Origin: Nocardia lijiangensis NBRC 108240
GTDB taxonomy: Bacteria > Actinomycetota > Actinomycetes > Mycobacteriales > Mycobacteriaceae
NCBI RefSeq assembly: GCF_001613045.1
Contig: NZ_BDBP01000016.1
Span: 62,001-126,000 of the forward strand
DNA length: 64,000 nt
Direction: 5' to 3'
Both the position numbers and the translations under genes were made by a program. The notes below the pieces were generated by a model. It was given only the letters and a program-made list of their open reading frames with translations, ran no database searches and was not told where the DNA came from. Numbering within the stretch: position 1 is the stretch's first letter; the number at the start of each line of letters is the position of its first letter. Shown here piece by piece: positions 1 to 13,300 of the stretch.

Positions 1-1890
1 CGCCACCTCGAACGCGAACAAACCCGCCTGCGCGAACACCGTCCGATCGACCAGATCATCGTCGGCCAACGCCACGCTCAGCGAAACCGACTGCCCCAGC
101 AACGGATCCAGCTCAGCGACGATCGCATCGAAAGCCTCGGCGAACACCGGATACGCACCACGCAGCTCAGCAGCCATACCCGCCCACTGCGCACCCTGAC
201 CGGAAAACACCACACCCGTCGAACCCGGCAGCACACGACCGGTCACCACACCGGGAATGGTTTCGGCGCGACCCAGCGCCCGCGCTCCCGCCAGCAGACC
301 ATCACGGCTATCGGCCACGACAACAGCGCGATGCTCGAAAGCAGCACGCGTGGAGACCAGCGAGAGACCGACATCCACCGGATCCAGATCGTGCTCACCC
401 GCATGAGACGCCAAACGGACGGCCTGACCCGCAAGAGCCGCACCACCACGCGCCGAAACCACCCACGGCAGCAACCCACCGGCCGGGACAGTCTTCACCA
501 CCGGCACCGAAGCCTGACCCACCACCGGCTCGGTCGCGGGGGCCTCTTCCACGATGACGTGAGCATTCGTGCCGCTGATACCGAAGGACGAGACACCGGC
601 ACGACGCGGCCGATCCACCACCGGCCACGCCACCTGCTCGGTCAGCAACCGGATATGGCCTTCGGTCCAGTCGACCTTGGTACTGGGCTGATCGACATGC
701 AGGGTCTGGGGCAGCACACCGTGCCGCATCGCCATCACCATCTTGATCACACCACCCACACCCGCCGCGGCTTGGGAATGACCGATGTTGGACTTCAACG
801 ACCCCAACCACAAGGGACGATCCGCATCACGGTCCTGCCCGTAGGTAGCAAGCAGCGCTTGGGCTTCGATCGGATCACCCAAGGTGGTACCGGTGCCGTG
901 AGCTTCGACCACGTCCACCTCGCCAGGGGACACCCCGGCATTCGCCAACGCCGCCCGAATCACCCGCCGCTGCGACGGACCGTTCGGCGCGGTCAAACCA
1001 TTCGACGCACCATCCTGATTCACCGCCGAACCAGTGATCACCGCAAGAACCTGGTGACCGTTGCGCTGCGCGTCGGACAACCGCTCCAACACCAGTACGC
1101 CGACACCTTCCGACCAGCCCACCCCATCGGCGGCATCGGCGAAGGACTTGCACCGCCCGTCCGGGGCCAGCCCGCGCTGGCGACTGAACTCCACGAAGGT
1201 CTCCGGCGTGGCCATCACCGCCACACCACCGGCCAATGCCAGATCGCACTCCCCCGACCGCAACGACGCCGCAGCCGAATGCATTGCCACCAAAGACGAT
1301 GAACACGCCGTGTCCACGGTGACCGAGGGCCCTTCCAGACCGAACACATACGACACTCGCCCGGACGCGATAGATCCCGAATTCGCATTGGCCGGATAGT
1401 CGTGATACATCATGCCGACCCACACACCGGTCCGGCTTCCCTTCAGCGAGCCGGGATCGACGCCGGCCCGCTCGAACGCCTCCCATGAGGTCTCCAGCAG
1501 CAGAAACTGCTGCGGATCCATCAGCGCGGCTTCGTTGGGACTGATATTGAAGAACGCCGGATCGAACTCGCCGGCAGAATGCAGGAATCCACCCTCACGG
1601 GTATAGGTGCTGTTCGGCGTCTCGCCGGTGTGATCGTAGAGACGTTCGGTATCCCAGCCCCGATTTTCGGGGAACCCCGACGTCGCGTCGGTCCCGTCCG
1701 AGACCAACCGCCAGAGGTCCTCGGGAGAGCCGACACCACCCGGATAACGACACGCCATACCCACAATCGCAATAGGTTCGCGAAGGGCTGCGTCGAGCTT
1801 GCGGTTGCGGGCGCGCAACCTCTCGGTCTCTTTGAGTGAGACGCGCAACGCCTGAGCGAGCTTCTGAGTATTGTCGTCGGGCTTCGTCAT
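1..1890 (-). CDS. Modular type I polyketide synthase, N-terminal part (docking domain, KS, start of AT); runs off the left edge
   Basis: This is the 5' end of a second PKS gene, the next protein on the assembly line after the 8046-residue PKS upstream of it. The ATG at 1890 lies 124 bp beyond that gene's stop. Residues 1-36 are a charged, predicted-helical segment typical of class 1 N-terminal docking domains, followed directly by the KS start [15 protein letters not shown]. The KS keeps its active-site Cys196 in DTACSSS, plus HGTGT and KSNIGH. A KS-AT linker leads to an AT starting near residue 553 (GQGAQWAG), which is cut by the window edge before its GHSxGE serine. AT specificity and later domains cannot be read. 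An AGGAAG ribosome site lies about 12 nt upstream of the start. The KS is nearly identical to that of module 3 of the neighbouring PKS, which points to recent module duplication. Read-through from the upstream gene would have to pass a 10-bp hairpin. Confidence 0.95.
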   Translation of the reverse strand, partial: MTKPDDNTQKLAQALRVSLKETERLRARNRKLDAALREPIAIVGMACRYPGGVGSPEDLWRLVSDGTDATSGFPENRGWDTERLYDHTGETPNSTYTREGGFLHSAGEFDPAFFNISPNEAALMDPQQFLLLETSWEAFERAGVDPGSLKGSRTGVWVGMMYHDYPANANSGSIASGRVSYVFGLEGPSVTVDTACSSSLVAMHSAAASLRSGECDLALAGGVAVMATPETFVEFSRQRGLAPDGRCKSFADAADGVGWSEGVGVLVLERLSDAQRNGHQVLAVITGSAVNQDGASNGLTAPNGPSQRRVIRAALANAGVSPGEVDVVEAHGTGTTLGDPIEAQALLATYGQDRDADRPLWLGSLKSNIGHSQAAAGVGGVIKMVMAMRHGVLPQTLHVDQPSTKVDWTEGHIRLLTEQVAWPVVDRPRRAGVSSFGISGTNAHVIVEEAPATEPVVGQASVPVVKTVPAGGLLPWVVSARGGAALAGQAVRLASHAGEHDLDPVDVGLSLVSTRAAFEHRAVVVADSRDGLLAGARALGRAETIPGVVTGRVLPGSTGVVFSGQGAQWAGMAAELRGAYPVFAEAFDAIVAELDPLLGQSVSLSVALADDDLVDRTVFAQAGLFAFEVA

Positions 1891-1976
1891 TATTGTTCCA
1901 GCTCTTCCTACGGTCACCGTGACTCGTCGACGAAATCTCGTCTACGAGACAGAATTCCGATGCATTACGGGTGATC

Positions 1977-2003
1977 GCGGCACGGGCTTTCCACCCGTGC
2001 CGC
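1977..2003 (-). terminator. Perfect 10-bp inverted repeat between two PKS genes
   Basis: GCGGCACGGG and its exact complement flank a 7-nt loop, 12 nt after the stop codon of the 8046-residue PKS. No U-run follows it on the minus strand, which is common for actinobacterial hairpin terminators. It could also be an attenuator or an mRNA-stability element that tunes expression of the next PKS gene. A second, weaker inverted repeat (TCTCGT/ACGAGA) lies at about 1936-1949. Confidence 0.4.
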
Positions 2004-2014
2004 GCACATCGCCG

Positions 2015-5000
2015 TCAGTCCTCTGATGAGTTGTTGTAAGCCATATCGATCAAGTCATCGATATCGAGCTCGTCGATCGATTCATCCGAGATGTTCTGAT
2101 CGATCTCGCTGTGGCTTTCCTGTCCATGTGCGAGCTGCATGAGTGCATCCAGCAGGCCCGCGTCGCGGAGACGGGCGACGGGGATCGTTTGCAGGGCTCG
2201 GCGAATATCGTTTTCCGACGAATCCGTCGACCGGCCGGTGTTGCGGTGGTCGGTGAACTCGTCGGCCAGATATTTGGCCAAAGCCTCCGGTGACGGGTAG
2301 TCGAACACCAGAGTCGCGGGCAACCGCAGACCCGTCACGGATTTGAGAGCGTTGCGGAATTCGATAGCGGTGATCGAATCGAAGCCCAATTCGTTGAAGG
2401 CCCTGTCCGCCGCAATCGCATTCGCATTCTGATGACCCAGCACTGCCGCGACCTGACCGCGCACGATTTCGACGAGCACACCGAGGCGTTCGCTGTCGGG
2501 TGTGTTCGCCAAACGGGCGCGAAGCGCCGTGGGTGCGCCCGAGGCTGTTGCGCGGCGCGCTGGCACCAGGCCGGACAACAAGGTCGCGGCGAACCCCGTG
2601 CTGCGGAGACTCCCCAGATCGAGACGGGCGAGAATGGGAGCCGCCGTGCCGATGTCGGTAGCGGCATGGAACAGCGCCAAGCCCTGCTCCTCCGACAACG
2701 GCAGCATGCCCGTACGAGACATGCGGTGCCGATCGACGTCGCTGAGCTCCGCGCCCATCCCGCCATCCATGCTCCACAGACCCCACGCCAGCGACCGGCC
2801 GGAGCGCCCGGATGCCCTGCGGTGTGCCGCAAGTGCGTCCAGGCAGGCGTTGGCCGCGGCGTAGTTGCCCTGACCAGGGCTGCCGAATGCTCCGGCCGCC
2901 GAGCTGAACAGCACGAACGCTTTCAGCGGCAGATCGGCGGTCAATTCGTGCAGGTGCAGAGCGGCATCGACCTTGGGCCGCAAAACCACATCCATCCGAT
3001 CCGCGGTCAGCGAAGCGATGGCGCCATCGTCGAGCACACCGGCCGTATGGAACACACCGGTGAGCGGACGGCCCGCGGGAACGTCCGCCAACACCTCGGC
3101 AAGCGCCCCACGGTCGGCGACATCGCAGGCGGCGAACTCGACTTCGGCACCGAGACCCTGCAACTCCGCCCGCAGCTCAGCAGCGCCGGGAGCGGATTCA
3201 CCACGGCGGCTCAGCAACAGCAGGTGACGGACACCCAGGGCGTTGACCAGATGCCGGGCGAACAATCCACCGAGGAAGCCGCTGGCACCGGTGATCAGCA
3301 CCGTCTCGTCCGGACCGAAAGTGGAGCTCGGAGCCGAAGCGGTCGCCTGAGTGGCGGCCGCTCGGGTGAGTCGCGCACCGTGTACCTGTCCGCCGCGCAC
3401 GGCCACCTGCGGTTCCTCCGCGGCCAGAATCCCGCCGAGCAGCCCGTCGATGTCGGAATCGGTGTCCACCAACATGATCCGGCCGAGGCTCTCCGCCTGC
3501 GCGGAACGAACCAGACCACCCACGGCAGCACCGGCCAGATTCGTAATGTTCTCCCCGGCAACCGATACCGCACCACTGGTCCGAACCACCAGCACCGACT
3601 CACCGGACCGCTGATCGGCAATCCAGGACTGAAGCGCTTGCAGCACATCGTGAGTCGCGGCACGAACGGCGGCGGGATCGTTGCCCGTCGGGCACTCCAA
3701 TATCACCGCCGCCGGGACCTCGTCGCCGAGATCCGCCCACGACACTGCGCTGACCTCGGCATCGGACACCGAGATCGGTGTCCAACCAACCTGGAACATC
3801 GCATTACCGACAGCGGACGCACCGGCCGTGAGCTGTGCGGGATCGATGGGCCGGGAAGCCAGGTGCCGCACCGTGGCGACCGGAGCGCCCGACGGATCCG
3901 CCAGATCCAGAGCGGCGCCGTGCTCACCGACGCGGGTGAGCCGAACACGCAAGGCGTTGGCACCGGCCGCGTGCACGGTGATACCGGACCACTCGAACGG
4001 CAGCGCGAGCCCACTTCCCTCCGCGGGCGAGTGCCGGGCGATGAGCAGTGCGTGCAAGGCGGAGTCGAACAGCGCAGGGTGGATCCCGAAACCCTCGGCA
4101 TCCCGCGGATCGGGCAGCGCGACCTCGGCGAACAGCTCGTCGCCACGCTGCCAAGCCGCCTGCAAACCCTGGAAGAACGGGCCATACCCATACCCGGCAT
4201 CGAGCAGCTCGTCGTACACACCGTCGATCGGCAACGGCTGCGCACCAACCGGAGGCCAGGCGGTGAGATCGGCTTCGGCCGCCACCTCGCCCGGGGCAAG
4301 GACACCTTCGGCGTTCAACGTCCACGACGACGCCGAAGCGACATCATCAGGGCAGGAGAAGATCCGCACCGCGCGACGGCCCGTCGGGTCCTGGTCGCCG
4401 ACCACAATGCGCAGCGCGAGCCCGCCGGACTCCGACAGCACCAGTGGGGCCTGTAGGACCAGCTCCTCCAGGGTCGAGCAGCCGACCTGCTCCGCCGCGT
4501 GCAGGGCAAGTTCGACGAGACCTGTGCCGGGGAACAGCACGGTGTCCATCACCCTGTGATCGGCCAGCCATGGGTACGTCTGCGCCGACAGGCGGCCGGT
4601 GAGGGTCACCGCGTCGGAGTCCGGTTGCGATATCACCGCCGAAACCAGGGGATGTCCGGTCGCCACCAGACCCATCGCCCGAGCGTCACTGCCGCCGGCG
4701 AACCCTTCGGCCATCCAATAGCGTCGACGCTGGAAGGCATAGGTGGGCAAGTCGATTCGCCGGCCTCCGGAACCGGCGTACAGACCGGCCCAATCCACCG
4801 TGGAACCTGCGACGTGCAACCGGGCGAGACCCGTCAGCAGGGTCGAGGGATCCGCGTTGTTGCGCTTGGTCAGAGCGATTGTGGTTGCGGTGTCGAGAGT
4901 TCGAGCGATCATCGGGGTCAGCACCGCATCGGGCCCGACCTCGACGAACCGGGTCACACCCATGCCCGCCATCACGGCGACCGCATCAGCGAATCGCACC

Positions 5001-7333
5001 GTGTCCCGGACCTGACCGACCCAATACGACGGATCCGACATCTCGGCACCGACCCGGGCGCCAGTCACCGTGGACACCAGCGGAATGCCGGGCCGACTGA
5101 ACGCCAAACCCTGCACCACCGAGGCGAACTCAGCCAGCATCGGCTCCATCAGCGCCGAATGGAACGCATGCGAAACACGCAACCGATGCGTCCGCCAACC
5201 ACGCTCGACACAACGATCGACCACAGCAGCGACATCGGCCTCGACACCGGAGAGCACCACCGACGACGGACCATTGACCGCCGCGATCGACACCTCGGGC
5301 TGGGCTTCGACACCTCCCAGCAACGCCAGCACCTCGGCGACCTCGGCTTCCGAGGCACCCACAGCGACCATCGCCCCACCCGTCGGCAGCGCCTGCATCA
5401 ACCGGCCACGCGCCGCCACCAACACACACGCATCCCCAACCGACATCACCCCGGCCACATGCGCGGCCGCGATCTCGCCGATCGAGTGACCGGCCACCAC
5501 ATCCGCCCGGACTCCCCACGACTCGAGCAGCCGGAACAATGCCACCTCGAACGCGAACAACCCCGCCTGCGCGAACACCGTCGCATCGACCAGGTCATCG
5601 CTCGACAGCGCCTCACCCAGCGAAACCGACTGCCCCAACAGCGGATCCAGCTGGGCAACGATCGCATCGAAATGCTCGGCGAACACCGGATACGCTCCGC
5701 GCAGCTCGGCGGACATCCCCGCCCACTGCGCACCCTGACCCGAAAACACCACACCAGTCGAACCCGACACCACACGACCGGTCACCACACCGGGCGCCTG
5801 CACGTCGGAAGCCAGCGCCCGCACTCCGGCGAGCAGACCGCCGCGGTCATCGGCCATGACAACAGCACGATGCTCGAAGACACCACGCGTCGACGCCAAC
5901 GAGTAACCCACATCGATCGGATCGTGGTCGTCGACATACGACGCCAGGCGGGCGGCTTGACTCGCGAGAGCCTCGCCACTACGTGCCGAGAGCACCCACG
6001 GCAGCACTCCACCAGCCGAGCCGGTACCGACCGCAGGCACCGATCCCAGCACCGGCGCCGAATCCATCACCGGCGGAGCCTGTTCCACGATGACGTGCGC
6101 ATTCGTGCCACTGATACCGAACGAGGACACACCGGCACGACGCGGCCGATCCACCACCGGCCACGCCACCGACTCGGTCAACAACCGAACGTGGCCCTCG
6201 GACCAATCGACCTTGGTACTCGGCTGATCGACGTGCAGGGTCTGGGGCAGCACACCATGCCGCATCGCCATCACCATCTTGATCACACCACCCACACCCG
6301 CCGCGGCTTGCGCGTGACCGATGTTGGACTTCAACGATCCCAACCACAACGGACGATCCGGGTCACGATCCTGCCCGTAGGTAGCCAGCAATGCCTGGGC
6401 TTCGATCGGATCACCCAACGTGGTGCCGGTGCCATGGGCTTCCACAGCATCGACCTCGACCGGGGACACTCCGGCATTCGCCAGTGCTTGGCGGATCACT
6501 CGCCGCTGCGAGGGACCGTTCGGCGCGGTCAAACCATTCGACGCACCATCCTGATTCACCGCCGAACCAGCAAGCACCGCCAACACCTGATGACCATTGC
6601 GGCGCGCGTCGGACAACCTCTCCAACACCAGTACACCGGCGCCTTCGGACCATCCGACACCATCGGCGCCATCGGCGAACGACTTACACCGCCCATCCGG
6701 CGACAACCCCCGCTGACGACCGAACTCGAGGAACATATCCGGTGTCGCCATGACTGCCACACCACCGGCCAACGCCAGATCACACTCGCCCGACCGCAAC
6801 GACTGCCCGGCCAAATGCAGAGCCACCAGCGACGACGAGCACGCCGTATCCACGGTGACCGACGGCCCTTCCAGACCGAAGACATACGACACACGACCCG
6901 AGACCAAACTGCCTGCGGCACCGCTACCGGTTCCGGTTGCCTGGGCGTAGTCGTGGTACATCAGACCGGTGAACACGCCGGTCGAACTGCCCCGCAGCAC
7001 CGCCGGATCCATACCGGCCCGTTCCAACGCCTCCCACGAGACCTCCAACAGCAACCGCTGCTGGGGATCCATCACCGTGGCCTCGTTGGGGCTGATTCCG
7101 AAGAAGTCCGCGTCGAATTCGGCTGCGGAGTACAAGAACCCACCACTGCGCGTATAGGTCTTGCCCGCCTTACCGGGTTCGGGATCGTAGATGCCCTCGA
7201 TGTCCCAGCCTCGATCCACCGGCATCTCCCCGGTGGTATCGATGCCCGACACGACCAGATTCCACAGGTCCTCCGGCGAGGCGACCCCACCTGGATAACG
7301 GCAGGCCATCGCGACCACAGCGATCGGCTCGTC
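2015..7333 (-). other. PKS module 4: KS-AT(malonyl)-DH-KR-ACP plus C-terminal docking tail
   Basis: KS Cys6439 (its start reads DEPIAVVAMACRYP rather than AIVGMAC), AT S6891 with HAFH, DH His7200 but with Gly to Asp at residue 7204 (HRVMDTVLFP), second motif DSALH, KR with LDD and Tyr7765, ACP Ser7927. Residues about 7950-8046 form an acidic tail ending in DELDIDDLIDMAYNN, the expected C-terminal docking partner for the PKS starting at 1890. Confidence 0.9.
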
Positions 7334-10300
7334 GTCGGCTCGAACCCGACTGACCGCGCGCTCTTCGACAGCTTCGGTTCCGGTGAGTTGCGTACCGATG
7401 AACTCTGCCACGACTTGTGGATTGGGGTAGTCGAAGATGAGCGTGGCCGGGAGTTGCAGACCGGTCGCGGTGTTGAGCTTGTTGCGGAACTCGACGGCGC
7501 TCAACGAGTCGAACCCGAGCTGCTGGAAAGCCTGCTGGGGTTCGACGAAATCGAGGGAGGCGTGTCCGAGGATGCCTGCGGCAACCGACCGGACGAGATC
7601 GACCAGAGCACTGTCGCGGTCGGAATCCGACAGGCCTGCCAGCGTCTGCAGAAACGCCTGACCCGCCGGGGTCCGGCTATGGCGGCGCACAGGTGCCGGT
7701 GCGATCGCGCGGACGAGAGCCGGGATCTGCTCGCCCCGTGTTCGAAGCACTGCGGGGTCGACCCGCAGTGCTACCAGCTGAGCGGTATCGGCGGCGATCG
7801 CCGCATCGAACAATGCCAGACCCTCGGCCTCGGTCAGCGGCGGGAAGCCCTGCCTGCGCATCCGATCGAAATCGTCCTCGGACAGCTCGATACCGAGCCC
7901 GCTCGACCGCGCCCACATGCCGTAATCGAGGGAGGTCGCAGGTAGCCCCAACCTGTGACGATGCGCCGCAAGGGCATCCAGGAAGACATTCGCCGCTGCG
8001 TAATTGGCTTGGCCCGCGGCCAGCACCAACCCACCCGCCGAGGACAACAGCACGAACAGCGACAGCGACCGATCACGCGTGAGCTCGTGCAGATGCCACG
8101 CGGCATCGACCTTGGGCCGGAACACATACCCGATCCGGTCCGCCGTCATCGACTCGATCACACCGTTGTCGGCAGTTCCCGCCGCGTGCACCACACCCAC
8201 CAGCGGATGCTCGTCGGAGATGCCGTCCAGCAGCGCGGCCAGCGCGGACCGATCGGACACATCACACGCGGCAATGGTGACCTCGGCGCCGAGCTCGATC
8301 AACTCGTCACGCAACTCAGCGGCACCCGGAGCGTCCAGGCCACGCCGAGACGTCAAAAGCAGATGTCCCACACCATGTTCGGTCACCAGATGCCGAGCGA
8401 TCACAGCACCCAGACCACCGGTACCACCGGTTACCAGCACGGTGCCCGGCTCTGTCAGCCGAGCGATCGTGCCCGGTGCGTGGCGGGCCAAACGCGGCAC
8501 AAGCAGGGTCGTGCCGCGTAGCGCGGCCTCCGGTTCCCCAGCAGCGGCTGCCAGTGCGGTCGCGACAGCGAACAGGTCACCGTCCTGATCCAGATCTACA
8601 AGCTGGAACCGACCCGGGTGCTCGGCCTGCGCGGCACGCAGCAGCCCCCACACCGGCGCTTGATCCAGACGCACCTGCTCGGAATCGGCAACGGCCACCG
8701 CTTGCCTGGTCGACACAACCAAACGGGAGGCGGCGAAACGGGTTTCGGCCATCCAGCCCTGGACGGTGTCGAGAACAGAGGTCACGACCTGCCGGGCCGC
8801 CGCTGTCGGCGGACCGTCTTGGAGCGGGCACTCGAGCAGCACGATGTCAGGAGCAGCCGACTCCTCGGCCGCATCCAGATCGGTGATCAACGCCGCGAGA
8901 TCACGATAGCGCCGAACTCCATCGGAACTCTGGTCACCGCTGTTCGGCCCGGAACCGAGGACCGCCACGCGGCCCGGGTCGACACTCACCGCCGACGACG
9001 GCGCAACGGTGACCCATTCCACGCCGAAGAGGGCCTCCGGCACCCGGCCCGCGCCCAGGCGTTCGGCCGACACCGGCCGAGCCACCAGAGCGCCCACCGA
9101 CAGCACCGGCCGGCCCTGGTCATCGGCTATCTGCACGGCGAAGTCGTCGCCTTCGGGGATGCTGTGTACCCGCACGACGGCGGCACCGGCCGAGTGCACG
9201 ACCACACGGTTCCAGGCGAAAGGCAGCACCGCGGAATCATTTCCGCTGCGACGACCATGAATGATCTCGGTGTGCAAGGCCGCGTCGAATAATGCGGGAT
9301 GGATTCCGAAACCCTTGGCATCCTGCGGATCCGGCAGCGCGACCTCGGCGAACAATTCATCGCCGCGCCGCCAAGCCGCCCGCAGACCCTGGAAGAACGG
9401 GCCATACCCGTACCCGAGTTCGAGCAACTCGTCATAGGCTCCGTCGACGTCCAACGGCTGCGCGCCCACCGGAGGCCACGAAGTCAGATCGAAATCAGCC
9501 ACGACGTCACCCGGGGCGAGCACGCCCTCGGCGTGGAGCGACCAAGGACCCTCTGCAGCCTGTCGAGAATGGACGGTCAGTCGTCGGCGACCGGCCTCGT
9601 CGGCAGCGGCCACCACGACCTGTACCGCGACACTGCCTTCGGCGGGCAACGTCAACGCGGTGTGCAGGACGAGCTCGTCCACCACCGGGCAGCCCAACAG
9701 ACCGCCGACATAACCGGCCAGCTCGACGAATCCGGTACCCGGCAGCAACACGACTCCGTGCACACTGTGGTCGGCCAGCCATTCGACGGAGTCCAGCGAC
9801 CACCGGCCGGTGAAGCTCACTCCACCCGACTCCGGGTGCGGCACAACGGCACCGAGCAAGGGATGGTCCACCGTATCGAGCCCGACGGCGGTGATTCCGC
9901 CGAGTTCGGCACCGAGCCACGACTGGGCCAACATCTGCTTGGCGTCGAGCCAGAACCGCTCGTGTTGGAAGGCGTAGGTGGGCAGGTCGATTCGCCGAGC
10001 TCCGGCACCGGCGTAGAGACCGGCCCAGTCCACCTCGGCACCTGCCACGAACAACCCGGCCACCGCATTCAATACGGTTGAGGCATCTTCGTGGCCACGC
10101 CTCGTCACAGCGACTGCCGTCGCGTCACTGAGCGTTTGGGCGACCATCGGGGTCAGGACAGCGTCGGGCCCGACCTCGGCGAACCTGGATACACCCATGG
10201 CCGCCATTGCGGCGACCGCATCGGCGAACCGCACCGTGTCCCGGACCTGACCGACCCAATACGACGGATCCGACATCTCGTGCTCGACCCTGGCACCGGT

Positions 10301-13300
10301 CACCGTCGACACCAACGGGATGCTCGGGCGCCTGAACGCCACATTCTCGATCGCCGTGGCGAATTCGGCGAGCATCGGCTCCATCAACGCTGAATGGAAC
10401 GCGTGCGACACCCGCAACCTGTGTATACGCCAACCCTGTTCGGCGCACCGATCGGCGACAGCCACGACATCGTTCTCGACACCGGAGAGCACCACCGACG
10501 ACGGACCGTTCACCGCAGCGATCGACACCTCACCGGCCAGCATCGGTAGTACGTCGGCCTCGGACGCACCGACGGCAATCATCGCCCCGCCCGCGGGCAG
10601 CGCCCACATCAACCGGCCACGCGCCGCCACGAGCACACACGCATCCGACAGCGACAACACACCCGCCACATGCGCGGCAGCCACCTCACCGATCGAATGA
10701 CCGGCCACAACATCCGCACGCACGCCCCAGGATTCGAGCAGCCGGAACAACGCCACCTCGAACGCGAACAAACCCGCCTGCGCGAACACGGTCTGGTCGA
10801 TCAGGTCATCGCTCACCAAAGCAGCACTCAGCGAAACAGTCTGCCCCAGTAGCGGATCCAGTTCAGCGACGATCGCGTCGAAATGCTCGGCGAACACCGG
10901 ATACGCACCATGGAGCGCGGCGGCCATGCCAGCCCACTGCGCACCCTGACCCGAAAACACCACACCCGTCGAACCCGGCACCACACGACCGGTCACGACG
11001 CCAGGAGCCTGCACGCCAGCAGCCAATGCCCGCATACCCACGAGCAGACCATCACGACCCTCGGCCACGACGACCCCGCGATGCTCGAACACACTGCGCG
11101 CCGACGCCAGCGAGAAGCCGATGTCGAGCGGATCATGTTCGCCCACATGCGATGTCAAACGATCGGCTTGATCGGCTAGCGCCTCGCGACCGCGTGCCGA
11201 AACCACCCACGGCAGCACAGCCGGGACGGTCCGCACAACCGGCACCGGAGCGGGCTCCACCACCGACGCCTGTTCCAGGATGAGGTGAGCGTTGGTTCCG
11301 CTGATACCGAACGAGGACACACCGGCACGACGCGGCCGATCCACCACCGGCCACGCCACCTGCTCGGTCAGCAACCGGATATGGCCTTCGGACCAATCGA
11401 CCTTCGTGGAGGGCTGATCGACGTGCAGGGTCTGCGGCAGCAGCCCGTGCCGCATCGCCATCACCATCTTGATCACACCGCCGACACCCGCCGCCGCCTG
11501 AGTGTGACCGATATTGGACTTCAACGACCCCAACCACAACGGACGATCCGCATCACGGTCCTGCCCGTAGGTAGCAAGCAGCGCCTGCGCCTCGATCGGA
11601 TCACCCAAGGTGGTACCGGTGCCGTGGGCTTCCACCGCGTCGACCTCGGTTGGGGAGACCCCGGCATTGGCCAATGCTTGGCGGATCACCCGTCGCTGCG
11701 ACGGACCATTCGGCGCGGTCAAACCATTCGACGCACCATCCTGGTTCACCGCCGAACCCGCGATCACCGCGAGAACCTCATGTCCATTGCGGCGGGCATC
11801 GGACAACCGCTCCAACACCAGCACACCGGCACCCTCGGACCAGCCCACACCATCGGCGGCATCGGCGAACGACTTACTCCGCCCGTCCGGCGAAAGCCCC
11901 CGCTGCCGACTGAACTCGACAAAGACCTCCGGCGTCGCCATCACCGCCACACCACCGGCCAACGCCAGATCACACTCACCCGACCGCAACGACTGCGCAG
12001 CCAGATGCATCGCCACCAAAGACGACGAGCACGCCGTATCCACGGTGACCGACGGCCCCTCCAGACCGAACACATAAGAGACTCGACCGGACGCGATAGA
12101 TCCCGAATTCGAATTGACCGGATAGTCGTGGTACATCATGCCGGTAAAGACGCCGGTCGAACTGCCACTCAGCACGGTGGGATCGACACCGGCCCGCTCC
12201 AATGCCTCCCATGAGGTCTCCAGCAACAGGAACTGCTGCGGATCCATCAGCGCGGCTTCATTGGGACTGATGCCGAAGAAGACGGGATCGAACTCGCCGG
12301 CAGAATGCAGGAATCCACCCTCACGCGTGTAGGTGGTGTGCGGTGTTTCGCCGGTGGGATCGTAGATACGTTCGGTATCCCAGCCGCGATTCACGGGGAA
12401 TTCCGACGTCGTGTCGATCCCGTCTACGACCAAATTCCAGAGATCCTCGGGCGAACTGACACCACCCGGGTACCGGCAAGCCATGCCGACGATCGCAATA
12501 GGTTCGTCGGCAGCAGCTTTGGCGGCAGTGACCGCGATGTCCTCTCCTGCGCCGGTGAGCTCGCCGGCGAGGTATGTGGCCAGCGCCTGTGGTGTCGGGT
12601 AGTCGAACACCACCGCGGCCGAAAGCGACAGGCCGGTGGCGGTTTTGAGCCGGTTACGCAGCTCGACCGCGCTCAGCGAATCGAAGCCCAGGTCCTGGAA
12701 CGCGCGATCGGGATCGATCGCGGACGCACTGTCATGCCCGAGCACGGCCGCGACGTACGTGCGCACGGTATCGAGTACCGCCTGCTGCTGTCGATCGGCG
12801 TCCAGACCGGCCAGCCGCTGCTGGAGACCAGACATCACCGCCGATGTCGCCGCCGGCCGCCGGGCGGCTCTCGGCGCCAGTTCCCGCAGCAGCGGTGGCA
12901 GCAGTCCGGCATCGGCCTGGACACGAATCGCGGCGGTGTCCACCGCGGCGATCACCGCGTGTGCCACGCCTCGGTCGAGCACCGCATTCCAGCCGGCCAA
13001 CGCCTGCTCATCCGGCATCGCGGTGAATCCGCCCCGGCTCATCCGGGCCACATCGGTCTCACTCAGGTGTCCGGTCATGCCGCCCGAGCGTGCCCACGGA
13101 CCCCACGCCAGCGATTGACCGGCCAGCCCTCGTGCACGACGGTGCGCCACCAGCCCGTCGAGGAAGGTATTCGCGGCCGCGTAGTTGGCCTGTCCTGGTC
13201 CGCCGATCGTGCCCGACACCGACGAGAACACCACGAACGCCGCCAGATTCAGCTCCGCGGTCGCCTCGTGCAGGTGCCAGGCGGCATCCACCTTCGGTGC

